Part shown: positions 9,331 through 18,144 of the stretch, piece by piece
Numbering within the stretch: position 1 is the first letter of the stretch
Layout: the number at the start of each line of letters is the position of its first letter
Assembly (NCBI RefSeq): GCF_014204515.1
Contig: NZ_JACHLI010000001.1
Span: forward strand, 385,927-449,926
Origin: Pseudomonas nitroreducens
GTDB lineage: Bacteria; Pseudomonadota; Gammaproteobacteria; Pseudomonadales; Pseudomonadaceae
Length of the DNA: 64,000 nucleotides
Direction: 5' to 3'
Translations under genes and position numbers: made by a program
The notes under the pieces: generated by a model
Told to the model about the DNA's origin: nothing
The model's database searches: none
What the model saw: the letters and a program-made list of their open reading frames with translations, nothing else

Positions 9331-10893
9331 GTGGCCATAAAGATTTCCGAACTCACAGGGGCCCAACAGAGCCTTTACACGCGACTGACTGCCGGCGAGC
9401 CTCTGGCGGGAGACCTGACGCTGGGCTACAGGCTGGCGCTGGAAATGCTGTCTGAGGACTTGCTGGCGCGCTGTATCGAGCTGGATGGGCCGGAAGCGGC
9501 CCGAGAGCGCCTGGGCAGCCTGCGGATGCTTAAAGAGTTCCGCGCGACGGTGTTGGCGGAGGCTGAGGCTGGCCCGGTGCCGCAGATGTTCATCGATGTC
9601 TTGCGCCGCGTCGGCGTCACCTATCGCTGTGCGTTCGAGCAGGAGACCATCGCCATGCTGCTCCGGCCCGTCCTGGCTCGGATCAACAGCAACCAGAGAG
9701 GGATCGGTGTATGGGCTGCCAACCTGGTGCCCAGGATGCTGACCTGCAAAGCCTTTGTGTCGGAGGAGTGCTTCAAGAATCCGTACATCGGAAACGTCAT
9801 CCTGCAGTCCCTTGATGAGTCCAAGACGGAACGGGCTAACGAAGAGAACTACAAGGCGATCAAGCTGGTGGTAGAGCACCTTGCCTTTGACCTTGATGAG
9901 TACCGAGGTGTGCTGAAGAAGATCGGGCAGAACGATCCCAGGATCTACGAGCTGGTGAATCCCATCGTTGGTGTTCCCAGCTTCGAGAAGATCTTCCTGG
10001 CCGGTCTGATGGCCAAGGACGTGAGTAAGGTGAAGGGTGACATCCAGGCCGACCCAGGCGCGGTGTATGCCTTCCTGAACCACCTGCCAGAGCAGGACTT
10101 TCATCGCGCGATGACCGATGATTGCCTGACGCTGATGTTGCTGGCCCGCTGGGTGGACTCGGATGCGTATCCCATGCTCTCGCAGCACAAGGGCTTCCAG
10201 GAGGGTCACGAGGCGTTTGTCCGCCGGCTGTTCCAGAATCCTATCTACGTCGACAGGGTCAAAGAGATCAAACCCCTCTGGGAGAAAGCCTCGGCCTCAA
10301 CGGGATTACTGTTTACTCATGTGTACGCCAGGCGCGTCGGGGTGAGGATGAATCTGCCTTACTACTGGGGCGACAGTAACGAGACAGGAACCCTCGCCAA
10401 GCTGATGATTGCTGACAAAGACCATGGGCTCTTCAGCGAAGTCTCCGACTCTCTGCGTGCGATTCTGCGCAACCATGTGCATTACCTAGTGCGCAATATC
10501 AACATCGAGTGCGCGCCCTATCAGGTGACGTGTGTGCCTGATGAGCTGCTGAAGAATGATGATGACAAGGCTGACGCTCTCGCGCTGCAATGGGAATTTG
10601 AGAGGGGCCGCCGTGATTTCGAGGGGGCTGGTGACCTGGACGAACTCCTTTCCAGGGTGCAGCTCCCATTAACCGCCAAATTGAGCGCTGCCGGCGAGCT
10701 TCCTAGCTTCGAGGGGCCCATCATGAAGGCCCTGGTGCTGGGTGTCCCTCAGGCTACGCGTGATGCGATGGCGCGCCACAGCGACGAGTACAAGGAGGGG
10801 GCCATGCACGCCGGCCTGTTCTCGATGGACAACTTCGCCGAGCTCTCCGACAAGGGCCAGACGAAGTTCATGATCAACGTGCTGGATATGTGA
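9331..10893 (+). CDS. Family B large paralogue B4 (unknown function)
   Basis: 520 residues, starting at GTG. Together with B5 and B6 it forms a subgroup marked by an L-L-x-x-C-I-E-x-x-G-P-E-x-A-R-x-R-L helix near residues 44-60. Other blocks are Y-R-C-A-F-E-Q-E near 98, H-L-P-E-Q-D-F-H-R-A-M-T-D-D-C-L near 251-266, R-R-L near 300, and the tail Q-T-K-F-M-I-N-V-L-D-M. The GTG is preferred because the 30-base leader at 9301-9330 recurs before B5, whose corresponding start is also GTG. Function unknown; soluble and helix-rich. Confidence 0.88.
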   Translation: MAIKISELTGAQQSLYTRLTAGEPLAGDLTLGYRLALEMLSEDLLARCIELDGPEAARERLGSLRMLKEFRATVLAEAEAGPVPQMFIDVLRRVGVTYRCAFEQETIAMLLRPVLARINSNQRGIGVWAANLVPRMLTCKAFVSEECFKNPYIGNVILQSLDESKTERANEENYKAIKLVVEHLAFDLDEYRGVLKKIGQNDPRIYELVNPIVGVPSFEKIFLAGLMAKDVSKVKGDIQADPGAVYAFLNHLPEQDFHRAMTDDCLTLMLLARWVDSDAYPMLSQHKGFQEGHEAFVRRLFQNPIYVDRVKEIKPLWEKASASTGLLFTHVYARRVGVRMNLPYYWGDSNETGTLAKLMIADKDHGLFSEVSDSLRAILRNHVHYLVRNINIECAPYQVTCVPDELLKNDDDKADALALQWEFERGRRDFEGAGDLDELLSRVQLPLTAKLSAAGELPSFEGPIMKALVLGVPQATRDAMARHSDEYKEGAMHAGLFSMDNFAELSDKGQTKFMINVLDM

Positions 10894-11021
10894 CGCCCCG
10901 GCCGTCGCTGGGGGTGAAAGGCGAGTTCGGGTTGCGACCTGGCCTTGGAAACCAATGAGATGGTGGCGGTATAGCCCCTGCGGCGGCCGCCACGCAACGA
11001 TCAGTACAAAAGGATACCTTG

Positions 11022-12587
11022 GTGACTCTTCAGTTCTCCGACCTCGATTTGGGGCAGCACAGGCTTCACAACGCTATCGTCGACGGCCTCCTCGAGGACT
11101 GGCAGATGGACGATGCCTACGAGCTGGCTGCAAAGATGCTCTCCGAGGATCTGCTGGTGCGTTGCATCGAGCGTGATGGCCCACAGGCTGCACGTGATCG
11201 CCTGGACAACCTCCTGCTGCTGAAGCGATTCCGGACTGCGGTGCTGGAAGAGGAGGGTGACGTGCCGGCGATGTTCTTCGACGTCCTCAAGCGCGTCAGT
11301 GCGTCCTATCGGCTGGTGTTCGAGCAGGACAGCATGGCCTATGTCTTGCGAGACACAGCAAACCATGTCCGCAGTAGGCAGATGGGCGGGATTGGCATTC
11401 TTACTGAGCCCCTGGTTCGGATGCTCGAATGCTGCCGTGAGTTCATCTCTCCGGAGACACTGAAGAGGCCATACTTCGGCGGCATGATCATCTCCGCTCT
11501 GGATAGCGAGGACTACTCGACCTACAACGCGGATAACCTGAAAGTCCTGTCCTTCTTGTTGCCGCACATGGGTTACGACAAGTCGCTTTGGGATGGCAAG
11601 TTGAACGTCATTGCGAAGAACAGCCCTGAGCTCCATGAGCTGGTTGGACGCTTTAGGTCGAAGGATCGGAAGACCTATCAGGACTACTTCCTTGCCGGTC
11701 TCGCACGTGATGGCTGCACCCATATCCAGGATGAGCTCAAAGAACGCGCGGGAGAGTTCTACGAATTCGTGAATGGCCTGCCAGACGACCAGTTCATTCA
11801 GGCCATGACGGACGACTGCCTCCTTATCCTGCTCGAGGCGCGATGGCTTTCTACCGGCCAGTATCAGCACCTGGCCAACGACCTGGGCTACCAGCAAGGG
11901 CATGAGGAATTCGTTCGCCGGCTGGTCTCATGCCCGCTTATGGCTGATCGCATCAAGGAGATGACTCTGCAGTCCAGGAGTTCCATGCCGACGGCGGGGC
12001 TGATGTTCACTCATGTCTTTGCCAAGCATTGTGGATTTGAACTCGAGCTCTCCCACGCCATGGGTTCCATGCTCGAGGTCGAGCGCGTAACTGACCTTCT
12101 TCTTGAAGACAAAGAGAAGGGGCTCTTCGATTCGGTAAAGGACAAGCTCTTCGAAATCCAGCGCAGGGTTCTCCGGCGCCAGCTGATGTCAGCAGAGATT
12201 GCAGATTGGCCCTACCTGGCCACTTGTGGCCCGAATGTGAAACTCGCCTCCGATAAGCAGGAGCTGGCGGCTGTTGCCCTGCAGTTCACTATCGAGTGGG
12301 GCTACCGCGACCTACACGGGTTGCAAGACAACCTCCAGCCCAGTCAGCTCAAAGAGCTGCCGCTGTCTCATCGGCTGTCGCAGAAAGCTGTGCTCAGCTC
12401 GATCAATCGAAAGGTCTGCCAGGGTATTGCGCTCTCCGCGACCAAGGAGATGGCGCAGGGCTTGGCCAAGCACTGCGATGCCTACCATGCCGGCGCCTTG
12501 TACCTGGGCTTGATCGGGTCTGAAAATCTTCATGAGCTCTCTGACCGTGACCAAACGAGGCTTATGACCTCGATGATGGATATCTGA
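11022..12587 (+). CDS. Family B large paralogue B5 (unknown function)
   Basis: 521 residues and a close relative of B4: L-L-V-R-C-I-E-R-D-G-P-Q-A-A-R-D-R-L, Y-R-L-V-F-E-Q-D, and G-L-P-D-D-Q-F-I-Q-A-M-T-D-D-C-L with the same A-M-T-D-D-C-L core. The tail is Q-T-R-L-M-T-S-M-M-D-I. I place the start at GTG 11022 rather than TTG 11019 because the leader 10992-11021 aligns with that of B4 and ends at the same point. Its stop codon overlaps the B6 start, so B5 and B6 are translationally coupled. Confidence 0.88.
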   Translation: MTLQFSDLDLGQHRLHNAIVDGLLEDWQMDDAYELAAKMLSEDLLVRCIERDGPQAARDRLDNLLLLKRFRTAVLEEEGDVPAMFFDVLKRVSASYRLVFEQDSMAYVLRDTANHVRSRQMGGIGILTEPLVRMLECCREFISPETLKRPYFGGMIISALDSEDYSTYNADNLKVLSFLLPHMGYDKSLWDGKLNVIAKNSPELHELVGRFRSKDRKTYQDYFLAGLARDGCTHIQDELKERAGEFYEFVNGLPDDQFIQAMTDDCLLILLEARWLSTGQYQHLANDLGYQQGHEEFVRRLVSCPLMADRIKEMTLQSRSSMPTAGLMFTHVFAKHCGFELELSHAMGSMLEVERVTDLLLEDKEKGLFDSVKDKLFEIQRRVLRRQLMSAEIADWPYLATCGPNVKLASDKQELAAVALQFTIEWGYRDLHGLQDNLQPSQLKELPLSHRLSQKAVLSSINRKVCQGIALSATKEMAQGLAKHCDAYHAGALYLGLIGSENLHELSDRDQTRLMTSMMDI

Positions 12588-14131
12588 TGATGACCGACGT
12601 GCCTGATGTTGACGCGATTCGCCTGGCCATCCTGACCGGTGACCCGACGGAAGAACAGCTACTTGCCGGCTACACCGAGGCGTTCCGTGTGCTGGATCAG
12701 CAACTCCTGGAGGCATGCATCCAGGCGGAAGGCCCGGAACTGGCGCGTCAGCGTCTTGAGGATCTCGGGCTGCTGCACCAGTGCCTGAACTCAGTGCTTG
12801 CCAGCCAGGAGCCGGTGGCACCGGTCTTCGTTGATGTGCTGCAGCGGGGGATGCGCGCCTATCCGGTCGCTTTCCAGCAATCCTGTGTGGCGGAATTGGT
12901 TGAGCCTTTGCTGCAGCGCAAGCGGAAGACTCCGCTGGGCGGGGTTGGGCCTATTGCGGCTACATTCCCGGCTCGCCTGGCGCGTGCGCGTCAATTCTTG
13001 TCGTCGGCAGTGCTCGCGAACCCCTACATCGGGGATTGCCTGGCCAAGTTGCTGCACCGGGGCGCCGATGTAGATGAAACCCTGATCGCCTTCAAACTCC
13101 TGTTCGAGGAGCTCAACTTCCCATTAGCGAAGTGGAAAGAGAGCCTGAAAGCTGTTTCCAAGGGGTACGAAACCCTCGACAACTACCTCATTCCGCATCT
13201 CGAACGAGCAGAGTTTTCTGAATGCGTCCTCGCTGGGGCTGGTGCCGGCGACGAGCTAGTCTTGAAGGCCGCACTTTCGAAGGACACAGCGTTTTGCTAC
13301 GACTTCCTCCAAAGCCTGGACGGTTCGGATTTCCACCGCGCAATGACTGACACGCTGATGTCCTACGTACTCGGCGCGAAGTGGTTCACCCTGGATGCAT
13401 ATCAGGCCCTGATAGCCAAGCCAGGCTTCTTGGAAGGGCACCGGGCCCTAGTGAACCGAATCGTCGCTGACCCTGTCCTGCTTTACAGGGCAAGGAAGAA
13501 CCCTGAGCTTGTCGCGAACAGGAACCTCTACGGTGGCCATCTGCTTACCTACGCCTTCGCTCGGGACAGTGGTGTGCACCTCTACGTGGCGCCGGCTATT
13601 GTGCTAGCGGGCTCCTCTGCTGACTTGCTCGCTGATTTCCGAGTGGCCGACCAGGCTGCCGGCCTGCTTTCGTCCATCTACACGGACATGCAAGCCTCCA
13701 TGGGACGCTACATCGCCAATCAACTCGATGAGATCGGGGTAGTCGTGGATCAGCTGCAGGGTACTGTGTTGGTGGGGGTAGAGGGTATGGCCAAGCAAGA
13801 CGCGCTGGGTGTGCTTGCCGTACAGCGTGTGGTCGAAGGTTCCTTCATGAAACTCCATGAGTTCGGTGTTGGAGACCTGAATCAGAACGAGTTCGAGCTA
13901 CCGCTCTGCCAGCTGGTGGAGAGTCGCAAGAGGAACCTCGACAACATCAATCTGAAGGTCTGCAGTGCCATGACCCTGGACGTAGCGCCAGAGATCAAGG
14001 AGAAGGTATTCCGCTCCAGTGATAACTACCTGGCCGGCGCATTCAAGCTGGGATGGATAGATGGCTCAGAGATCAGCGCGTTGCCTGAGGAGTCGCAGAG
14101 CCGGCTGATGGCTTCGGTCTTTGATCTCTGA
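12587..14131 (+). CDS. Family B large paralogue B6 (unknown function)
   Basis: 514 residues, the shortest of the large paralogues and the third member of the B4-B6 subgroup (L-L-E-A-C-I-Q-A-E-G-P-E-L-A-R-Q-R-L-E-D-L). It keeps S-L-D-G-S-D-F-H-R-A-M-T-D in the middle and ends Q-S-R-L-M-A-S-V-F-D-L. The first ATG shares its A with the TGA of B5, and a second ATG follows at once (12590); either could be used. It closes the first uninterrupted block of family B genes, since a small exported protein gene intervenes before B7. Confidence 0.88.
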   Translation: MMTDVPDVDAIRLAILTGDPTEEQLLAGYTEAFRVLDQQLLEACIQAEGPELARQRLEDLGLLHQCLNSVLASQEPVAPVFVDVLQRGMRAYPVAFQQSCVAELVEPLLQRKRKTPLGGVGPIAATFPARLARARQFLSSAVLANPYIGDCLAKLLHRGADVDETLIAFKLLFEELNFPLAKWKESLKAVSKGYETLDNYLIPHLERAEFSECVLAGAGAGDELVLKAALSKDTAFCYDFLQSLDGSDFHRAMTDTLMSYVLGAKWFTLDAYQALIAKPGFLEGHRALVNRIVADPVLLYRARKNPELVANRNLYGGHLLTYAFARDSGVHLYVAPAIVLAGSSADLLADFRVADQAAGLLSSIYTDMQASMGRYIANQLDEIGVVVDQLQGTVLVGVEGMAKQDALGVLAVQRVVEGSFMKLHEFGVGDLNQNEFELPLCQLVESRKRNLDNINLKVCSAMTLDVAPEIKEKVFRSSDNYLAGAFKLGWIDGSEISALPEESQSRLMASVFDL

Positions 14132-14229
14132 AGGTCAGCATTTTCATCGATATTCCTGCTTGAGCAGGCTGCCGGCGCCTGTTCTACTAGCCAGCTCTGA
14201 GCCACTGGGCTCCAACCAGGAAGTTGTCC

Positions 14230-14643
14230 ATGAAACGAATCGCACTGGGGCTTGCCGTTGCAGCCTCGCTGGCGGTGGTAGCCTATTTTTCCCTGAAGCA
14301 GCCGGCCTGCCCGAATGATCGCAAGGCTGCGTGCGAGCAGGCCGATGGCCTGGCTGAGCAGTTCAATTCTATCGCTATTCAGGACAGCGGGGAGCGAAAG
14401 ATCACGGTTGACCAGTGGAGGTTGACCTATCGGGTAGAAATGCAGGGCAGCATCAGCATGATGCAACCTGAATCCTTCGCCAAGTGGGCCAAGGCCTACA
14501 AAGGCCTTTGGTGCGAGGCAAGCTACATCCGCTCGTTCCTGCAGGCTGGCGGTGAGTTCCGGGTGCTGATCGTGGATGACGAGGGCGAGGACAAGGCGCA
14601 GTCGATCCTGCTCAGTTGCGACGACTATGGGCAGGCAAAGTAG
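14230..14643 (+). CDS. Small exported or membrane-anchored protein
   Basis: 137 residues. The N-terminus has the form of a signal sequence or signal anchor: M-K-R followed by a run of about 16 hydrophobic residues (I-A-L-G-L-A-V-A-A-S-L-A-V-V-A-Y). There is no lipobox cysteine straight after it, and four cysteines occur in the mature part. I do not recognise the family. The ATG at 14230 follows AGGAAG at seven bases; an in-frame TTG at 14224 is less likely. It is inserted between B6 and B7 and is the only envelope-directed product inside the paralogue run, so it may link the run to the envelope or may simply be a passenger. Confidence 0.75.
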   Translation: MKRIALGLAVAASLAVVAYFSLKQPACPNDRKAACEQADGLAEQFNSIAIQDSGERKITVDQWRLTYRVEMQGSISMMQPESFAKWAKAYKGLWCEASYIRSFLQAGGEFRVLIVDDEGEDKAQSILLSCDDYGQAK

Positions 14644-14744
14644 AGCCCTTTTAGCTTGAGGAGATAGTGGCTTCCCTGGTCTACTGATGAGTAGTGCTGA
14701 GCCAGTAATATCGCTCGCAATTACACCTAAAAAGAGAAGTCAGC

Positions 14745-16367
14745 GTGAGCAGTCTCCCCTCATCCCCGCAGATCATGGCCTTCAACGATGTCCTCTACAG
14801 GGCGTATGGCAATGAACTGTCGGGCCCTGCCTTCAGCAATCGCCTCCAGGCGCGCTGGGAGGAGCTTGCTGAGGGTGAGCGCCCTGGCGCTGTTGAGCGA
14901 GCCTTCGAGGTTGCTGCCGCAAGCCTCAACGCGGCGCTACTGGAGCGAGCTATAGAGTGGGCAGGGGTCGAGGCTTCGCGTGAGCGCCTGAGTGACCTTG
15001 GGCTTCTGATGGAGATTCGTGACAACGTGTTCGCAGATGGCGACGCTGCACCGATCTTCATCCAGGCCCTGCAGCGAGCGGCCAACCTCTACGGGTATGC
15101 GTTCGAACAGGACAGCATGGAGGCTGCGCTGCGCCCCATGACGCGTGTGAAGGAGGGGGATATACCGTTCGAGCGGGGCCTCAAGGACGCCAAGACCTCT
15201 CTTTTGCTCGCAAAACAGTTCGTTTCCGAGGGTGTTTTCACCGATACTTCGGTCGGCACGAAGTTCATCCAGCGTCTGCCCAAGGTCAACACCATCACAT
15301 TGGACAACCGACCGCAGATGGCTGAGGCGCTGGCGCTGGTTAAGAGCTACCTGCGGTTCGACAAGGGCCGCTGCCGGCAGATTTTAGAGGAGATTGGCAC
15401 GGAAACCGCCCTGGCCGACTCTGTCAAAGGCTTGCTGGAGGAATCAGGGTATCGGGAGTACGTGGCCAACGGCCTGAGCCGTGATGGCCTGCATTCCTTT
15501 GCTGCAGCGATGACCTTCAACCCCCTTGAGGTGTTGCGGTTCATCAACGGGCTGAGCGGGGCTGCGTTCGACCGGGCCTGTACTGACGATCTCCTGGAGC
15601 TCGTGCTGCAGGATGACTGGATTTCGGCGGAGAAGAACTTTGACCGCCTGGGCGATAAGGCTCTGGTCGCCGAGTTCCAGGCTTTTGTCCAACGCCTGTT
15701 GGACAATCCGATCTACCGCAAGCGCCTCAAGGATCATGTGAAGTGCCCTGAAAGCATTCATGGGCCCTGGCTGCTACTGTACCGTTTCGCCAAACCGTAC
15801 TTCACGGCTCCATTGCCTTCCGCCAGTTCGATGTCCAACACAGGCATCGATTCCTTGACCAAGCTATTTCTGGCAGACGCCGGCACTCGGTACTTCGCTG
15901 ATCTGGACGGCGAGGTCATGGCGATCATCCGTGATCGCCTGCGCGCCCTGGCTGCGGCGAAATGCTTTGGTCTGGAAAAGGGCGGCCTGCTTCCGGCTGG
16001 ATGGCCGTCGACCGATACGGACTGTGTAGCCGACCGGGAACGCTTGCTTGATCTGTTTGCGCTTCAGATTCAGGTGGAGATTGGCATTCTTGAGACCCTT
16101 ACGGCTACCGGGTCGCTCTCCCAAGAAGACATGGAACACATCCCTGTCTATCTGACCCATGGCGATGTCGCGGAAACCCTGGCCAACTACCATGCCTTCT
16201 CCCTGGTAGCGGCTCGTGTCCCGGCCGACGTTCACGAGCTGGTTTGCCGCTCCACACCCGAGCGCCTTGCTGGTTCCATCAGGGTCGGCCTGGTGGATGG
16301 CTCCGAGATTTCGAGCGTGCCGGAGGCGGCCCAGACGCGCCTCCTCGCCGCTGAACTGGACATGTGA
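14745..16367 (+). CDS. Family B large paralogue B7 (unknown function)
   Basis: 540 residues, GTG start after AGAGAAG. It bridges subgroups. It keeps the L-L-E-R-A-I-E-W-A-G-V-E-A-S-R-E-R-L helix of the B4-B6 type, but also has the G-W-P-S-T-D block (late third) typical of B8-B11. Other landmarks are L-Y-G-Y-A-F-E-Q-D-S-M-E, I-N-G-L-S-G-A-A-F-D-R-A-C-T-D-D-L-L and the tail Q-T-R-L-L-A-A-E-L-D-M. A roughly 100-base AT-richer stretch (14644-14744) precedes it and includes GCAATTACACC, a possible promoter area. Function unknown. Confidence 0.88.
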   Translation: MSSLPSSPQIMAFNDVLYRAYGNELSGPAFSNRLQARWEELAEGERPGAVERAFEVAAASLNAALLERAIEWAGVEASRERLSDLGLLMEIRDNVFADGDAAPIFIQALQRAANLYGYAFEQDSMEAALRPMTRVKEGDIPFERGLKDAKTSLLLAKQFVSEGVFTDTSVGTKFIQRLPKVNTITLDNRPQMAEALALVKSYLRFDKGRCRQILEEIGTETALADSVKGLLEESGYREYVANGLSRDGLHSFAAAMTFNPLEVLRFINGLSGAAFDRACTDDLLELVLQDDWISAEKNFDRLGDKALVAEFQAFVQRLLDNPIYRKRLKDHVKCPESIHGPWLLLYRFAKPYFTAPLPSASSMSNTGIDSLTKLFLADAGTRYFADLDGEVMAIIRDRLRALAAAKCFGLEKGGLLPAGWPSTDTDCVADRERLLDLFALQIQVEIGILETLTATGSLSQEDMEHIPVYLTHGDVAETLANYHAFSLVAARVPADVHELVCRSTPERLAGSIRVGLVDGSEISSVPEAAQTRLLAAELDM

Positions 16368-16408
16368 TGCCGGAAGAGCCGGCTCTAATGCATTTTTAAG
16401 GGCACTCC

Positions 16409-18076
16409 GTGGATTCGTTCGAACACCTCAGCCAGCACAGCATCGAGACCCTGGATCGAGTGCTAGAGCCGCTCAGGCGCAAACAGGAGCTGCCCTTTGA
16501 GGAGGTCATGTCCTGCAAGTCGTTGGTGCTAACGCTCAACGAGGAAGACTCCAAGCGCGCCGCTAAGCTGCTGGCTATGGCCTCAGCTGAGAACCTTAAC
16601 CCCCAACTGCTTGATCTGGCGCTGAGTGCTCTTGAGAGGAAGGACTTAGCTGCGCTGTGCGGCGACCCGGAGCTGCTGGTTGCTGTGCGCAACGCGATGT
16701 TCGAGCAGGCGAAGGATCGAATCGGTGGAGTGGGGCAGGGCTTCCTCGATCTGATGACCAACGCGGTACGGTCTTATGGCTACGCCTTCGAGCAGGTGGC
16801 GATCTCTGAATTTCTATCCATTCTCCCTGCCATTCGGTCTGGGAAGAACATGGTCGAGGTGGTTGAGAAACTCGAGCGCTCGACGTTTGCTCTCAAACAG
16901 ATGGTTCTGGGGGAGACCCTCAATGACCCCGTTATTGGCACCTCGATCATCCTCTCCCTCCAGAACGTCGACGATTTCAACGTCCACGCAGTGAGCGATC
17001 TCCTCGAACTGGTGTTGGACAACTTCTCCTACGACGCGCACCAGTGTCAGGAGCGTTTCGAGTACCTGAGCAAGACGTACAGCGATCTCAGTGAAGTCTG
17101 TAGCGATCTGAGCTTCACCGCCCTGTACCGGGCCGACATCCTCAATGGGCTCCTCAGGAGCCGGGCGGACAATGTTCTGACTGCGCTCAGGAGAGATCCG
17201 TCCGAAGTCCTGATGTTCCTCAACAAGCTCAAGGATCGTGACTTCCACCGGGTCTTCAACATCGAGCTTTTGCAGCTGATCCTGGCTGGAAACTGGGCCG
17301 CTGCTAATGTCGGGTGGGGGCACACGAAAGACCCGCTTGTGCAGCAGTTGCTGAACGATATCGCCAAGCGCCTTGTAGCTAACCCTTTCATGAAACACCT
17401 GATCCTTGCGGTGCCGACCATTTCGCCGCGTCTGGCTACAGAGGTGGCCTGCAGCGGTTCTTACCTGATGGGGCGCCAGGCGCTCCGCGAAGCCGGGGTG
17501 AACTCGGCCTTCCCTGCGGCCGTGGCCAGCGAGGAGGGCAACTGCATCAACCTGATCCTCGCTATCAGCAGGGCCAGGATGGATGGCGTGTTGCAGGAAG
17601 AAGCCGAGGAAGCAATCGAATCCCTGTGCAACGCTCTACTGCCCCGTGCTCAGGAGATTTACCAGGCGGCGCTAAACTCAGGCTACTTCGCTTCCTGGCC
17701 CAAGCCTGAGACGCTTACCGCGCGCCAGCTTGTCCAGCGGGTGGCAGTGCAAGTTTCTTGCGAGATCTGCGCGCGCGACAAGCTGGAAAAGACCCTCAAG
17801 AGCGACCACGTCAACTACATGAAGCACCTGCCGCTCATGGAGGCCATCCCCGTCGGGCAAATCCTGGGTGGCGGCACCGCGAGTATGTTCAAGAACAAGA
17901 TGGTGCGCGAAGGGGTTGCTCTGACGGCCCCTGAGGAGCTGCGCCTGGAGCTAGGGCTTCGCAATGCCTACCTGGCCGCAGGTGCGCTGGAGTGCGGTGT
18001 CCTGGACGAGTCCTATCGGCATGAGCAGGCCGACCTGTTCTGGACGAACGATATGATGTCAGTGATGGAAATCTAG
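16409..18076 (+). CDS. Family B large paralogue B8 (unknown function)
   Basis: 555 residues, the longest family B member, with a GTG start after AAGGG. The central block reads L-K-D-R-D-F-H-R-V-F-N-I-E-L-L-Q-L-I-L-A-G-N-W, and S-Y-G-Y-A-F-E-Q lies in the N-terminal third. It has S-W-P-K-P-E-T in the late third. The C-terminus is divergent: the Q-T-x-L-M motif is replaced by a D-L-F-W-T-N-D stretch, yet the last residues M-S-V-M-E-I still give the hydrophobic-acidic-hydrophobic tail. This supports selection on the very end of the protein rather than on the preceding block. Confidence 0.88.
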   Translation: MDSFEHLSQHSIETLDRVLEPLRRKQELPFEEVMSCKSLVLTLNEEDSKRAAKLLAMASAENLNPQLLDLALSALERKDLAALCGDPELLVAVRNAMFEQAKDRIGGVGQGFLDLMTNAVRSYGYAFEQVAISEFLSILPAIRSGKNMVEVVEKLERSTFALKQMVLGETLNDPVIGTSIILSLQNVDDFNVHAVSDLLELVLDNFSYDAHQCQERFEYLSKTYSDLSEVCSDLSFTALYRADILNGLLRSRADNVLTALRRDPSEVLMFLNKLKDRDFHRVFNIELLQLILAGNWAAANVGWGHTKDPLVQQLLNDIAKRLVANPFMKHLILAVPTISPRLATEVACSGSYLMGRQALREAGVNSAFPAAVASEEGNCINLILAISRARMDGVLQEEAEEAIESLCNALLPRAQEIYQAALNSGYFASWPKPETLTARQLVQRVAVQVSCEICARDKLEKTLKSDHVNYMKHLPLMEAIPVGQILGGGTASMFKNKMVREGVALTAPEELRLELGLRNAYLAAGALECGVLDESYRHEQADLFWTNDMMSVMEI

Positions 18077-18086
18077 CCCCTGCAAT

Positions 18087-18115
18087 TTGCCGACAAATGT
18101 GCGTCATGACATAAT
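18087..18115 (+). promoter_or_regulatory. Candidate sigma-70 promoter for B9
   Basis: TTGCCG (18087-18092) and CATAAT (18110-18115) are separated by exactly 17 bases, 30 bases before the B9 ATG. The -35 box lies within GCAATTTGCCGACAAAT (18082-18098), an element with an imperfect ATTTG/CAAAT inverted repeat that recurs elsewhere in the window. A repressor or activator could act here; this is inferred from sequence only. Confidence 0.5.
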
Positions 18116-18144
18116 GGCACTATCGCTACTCACGGACGTAGAGC

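Noticed and set aside
8450..10209. Two long minus-strand frames opposite B3 and B4
   Set aside because: Both mirror conserved family B genes; similar antisense frames appear opposite many copies because of shared codon bias, not because they are genes.
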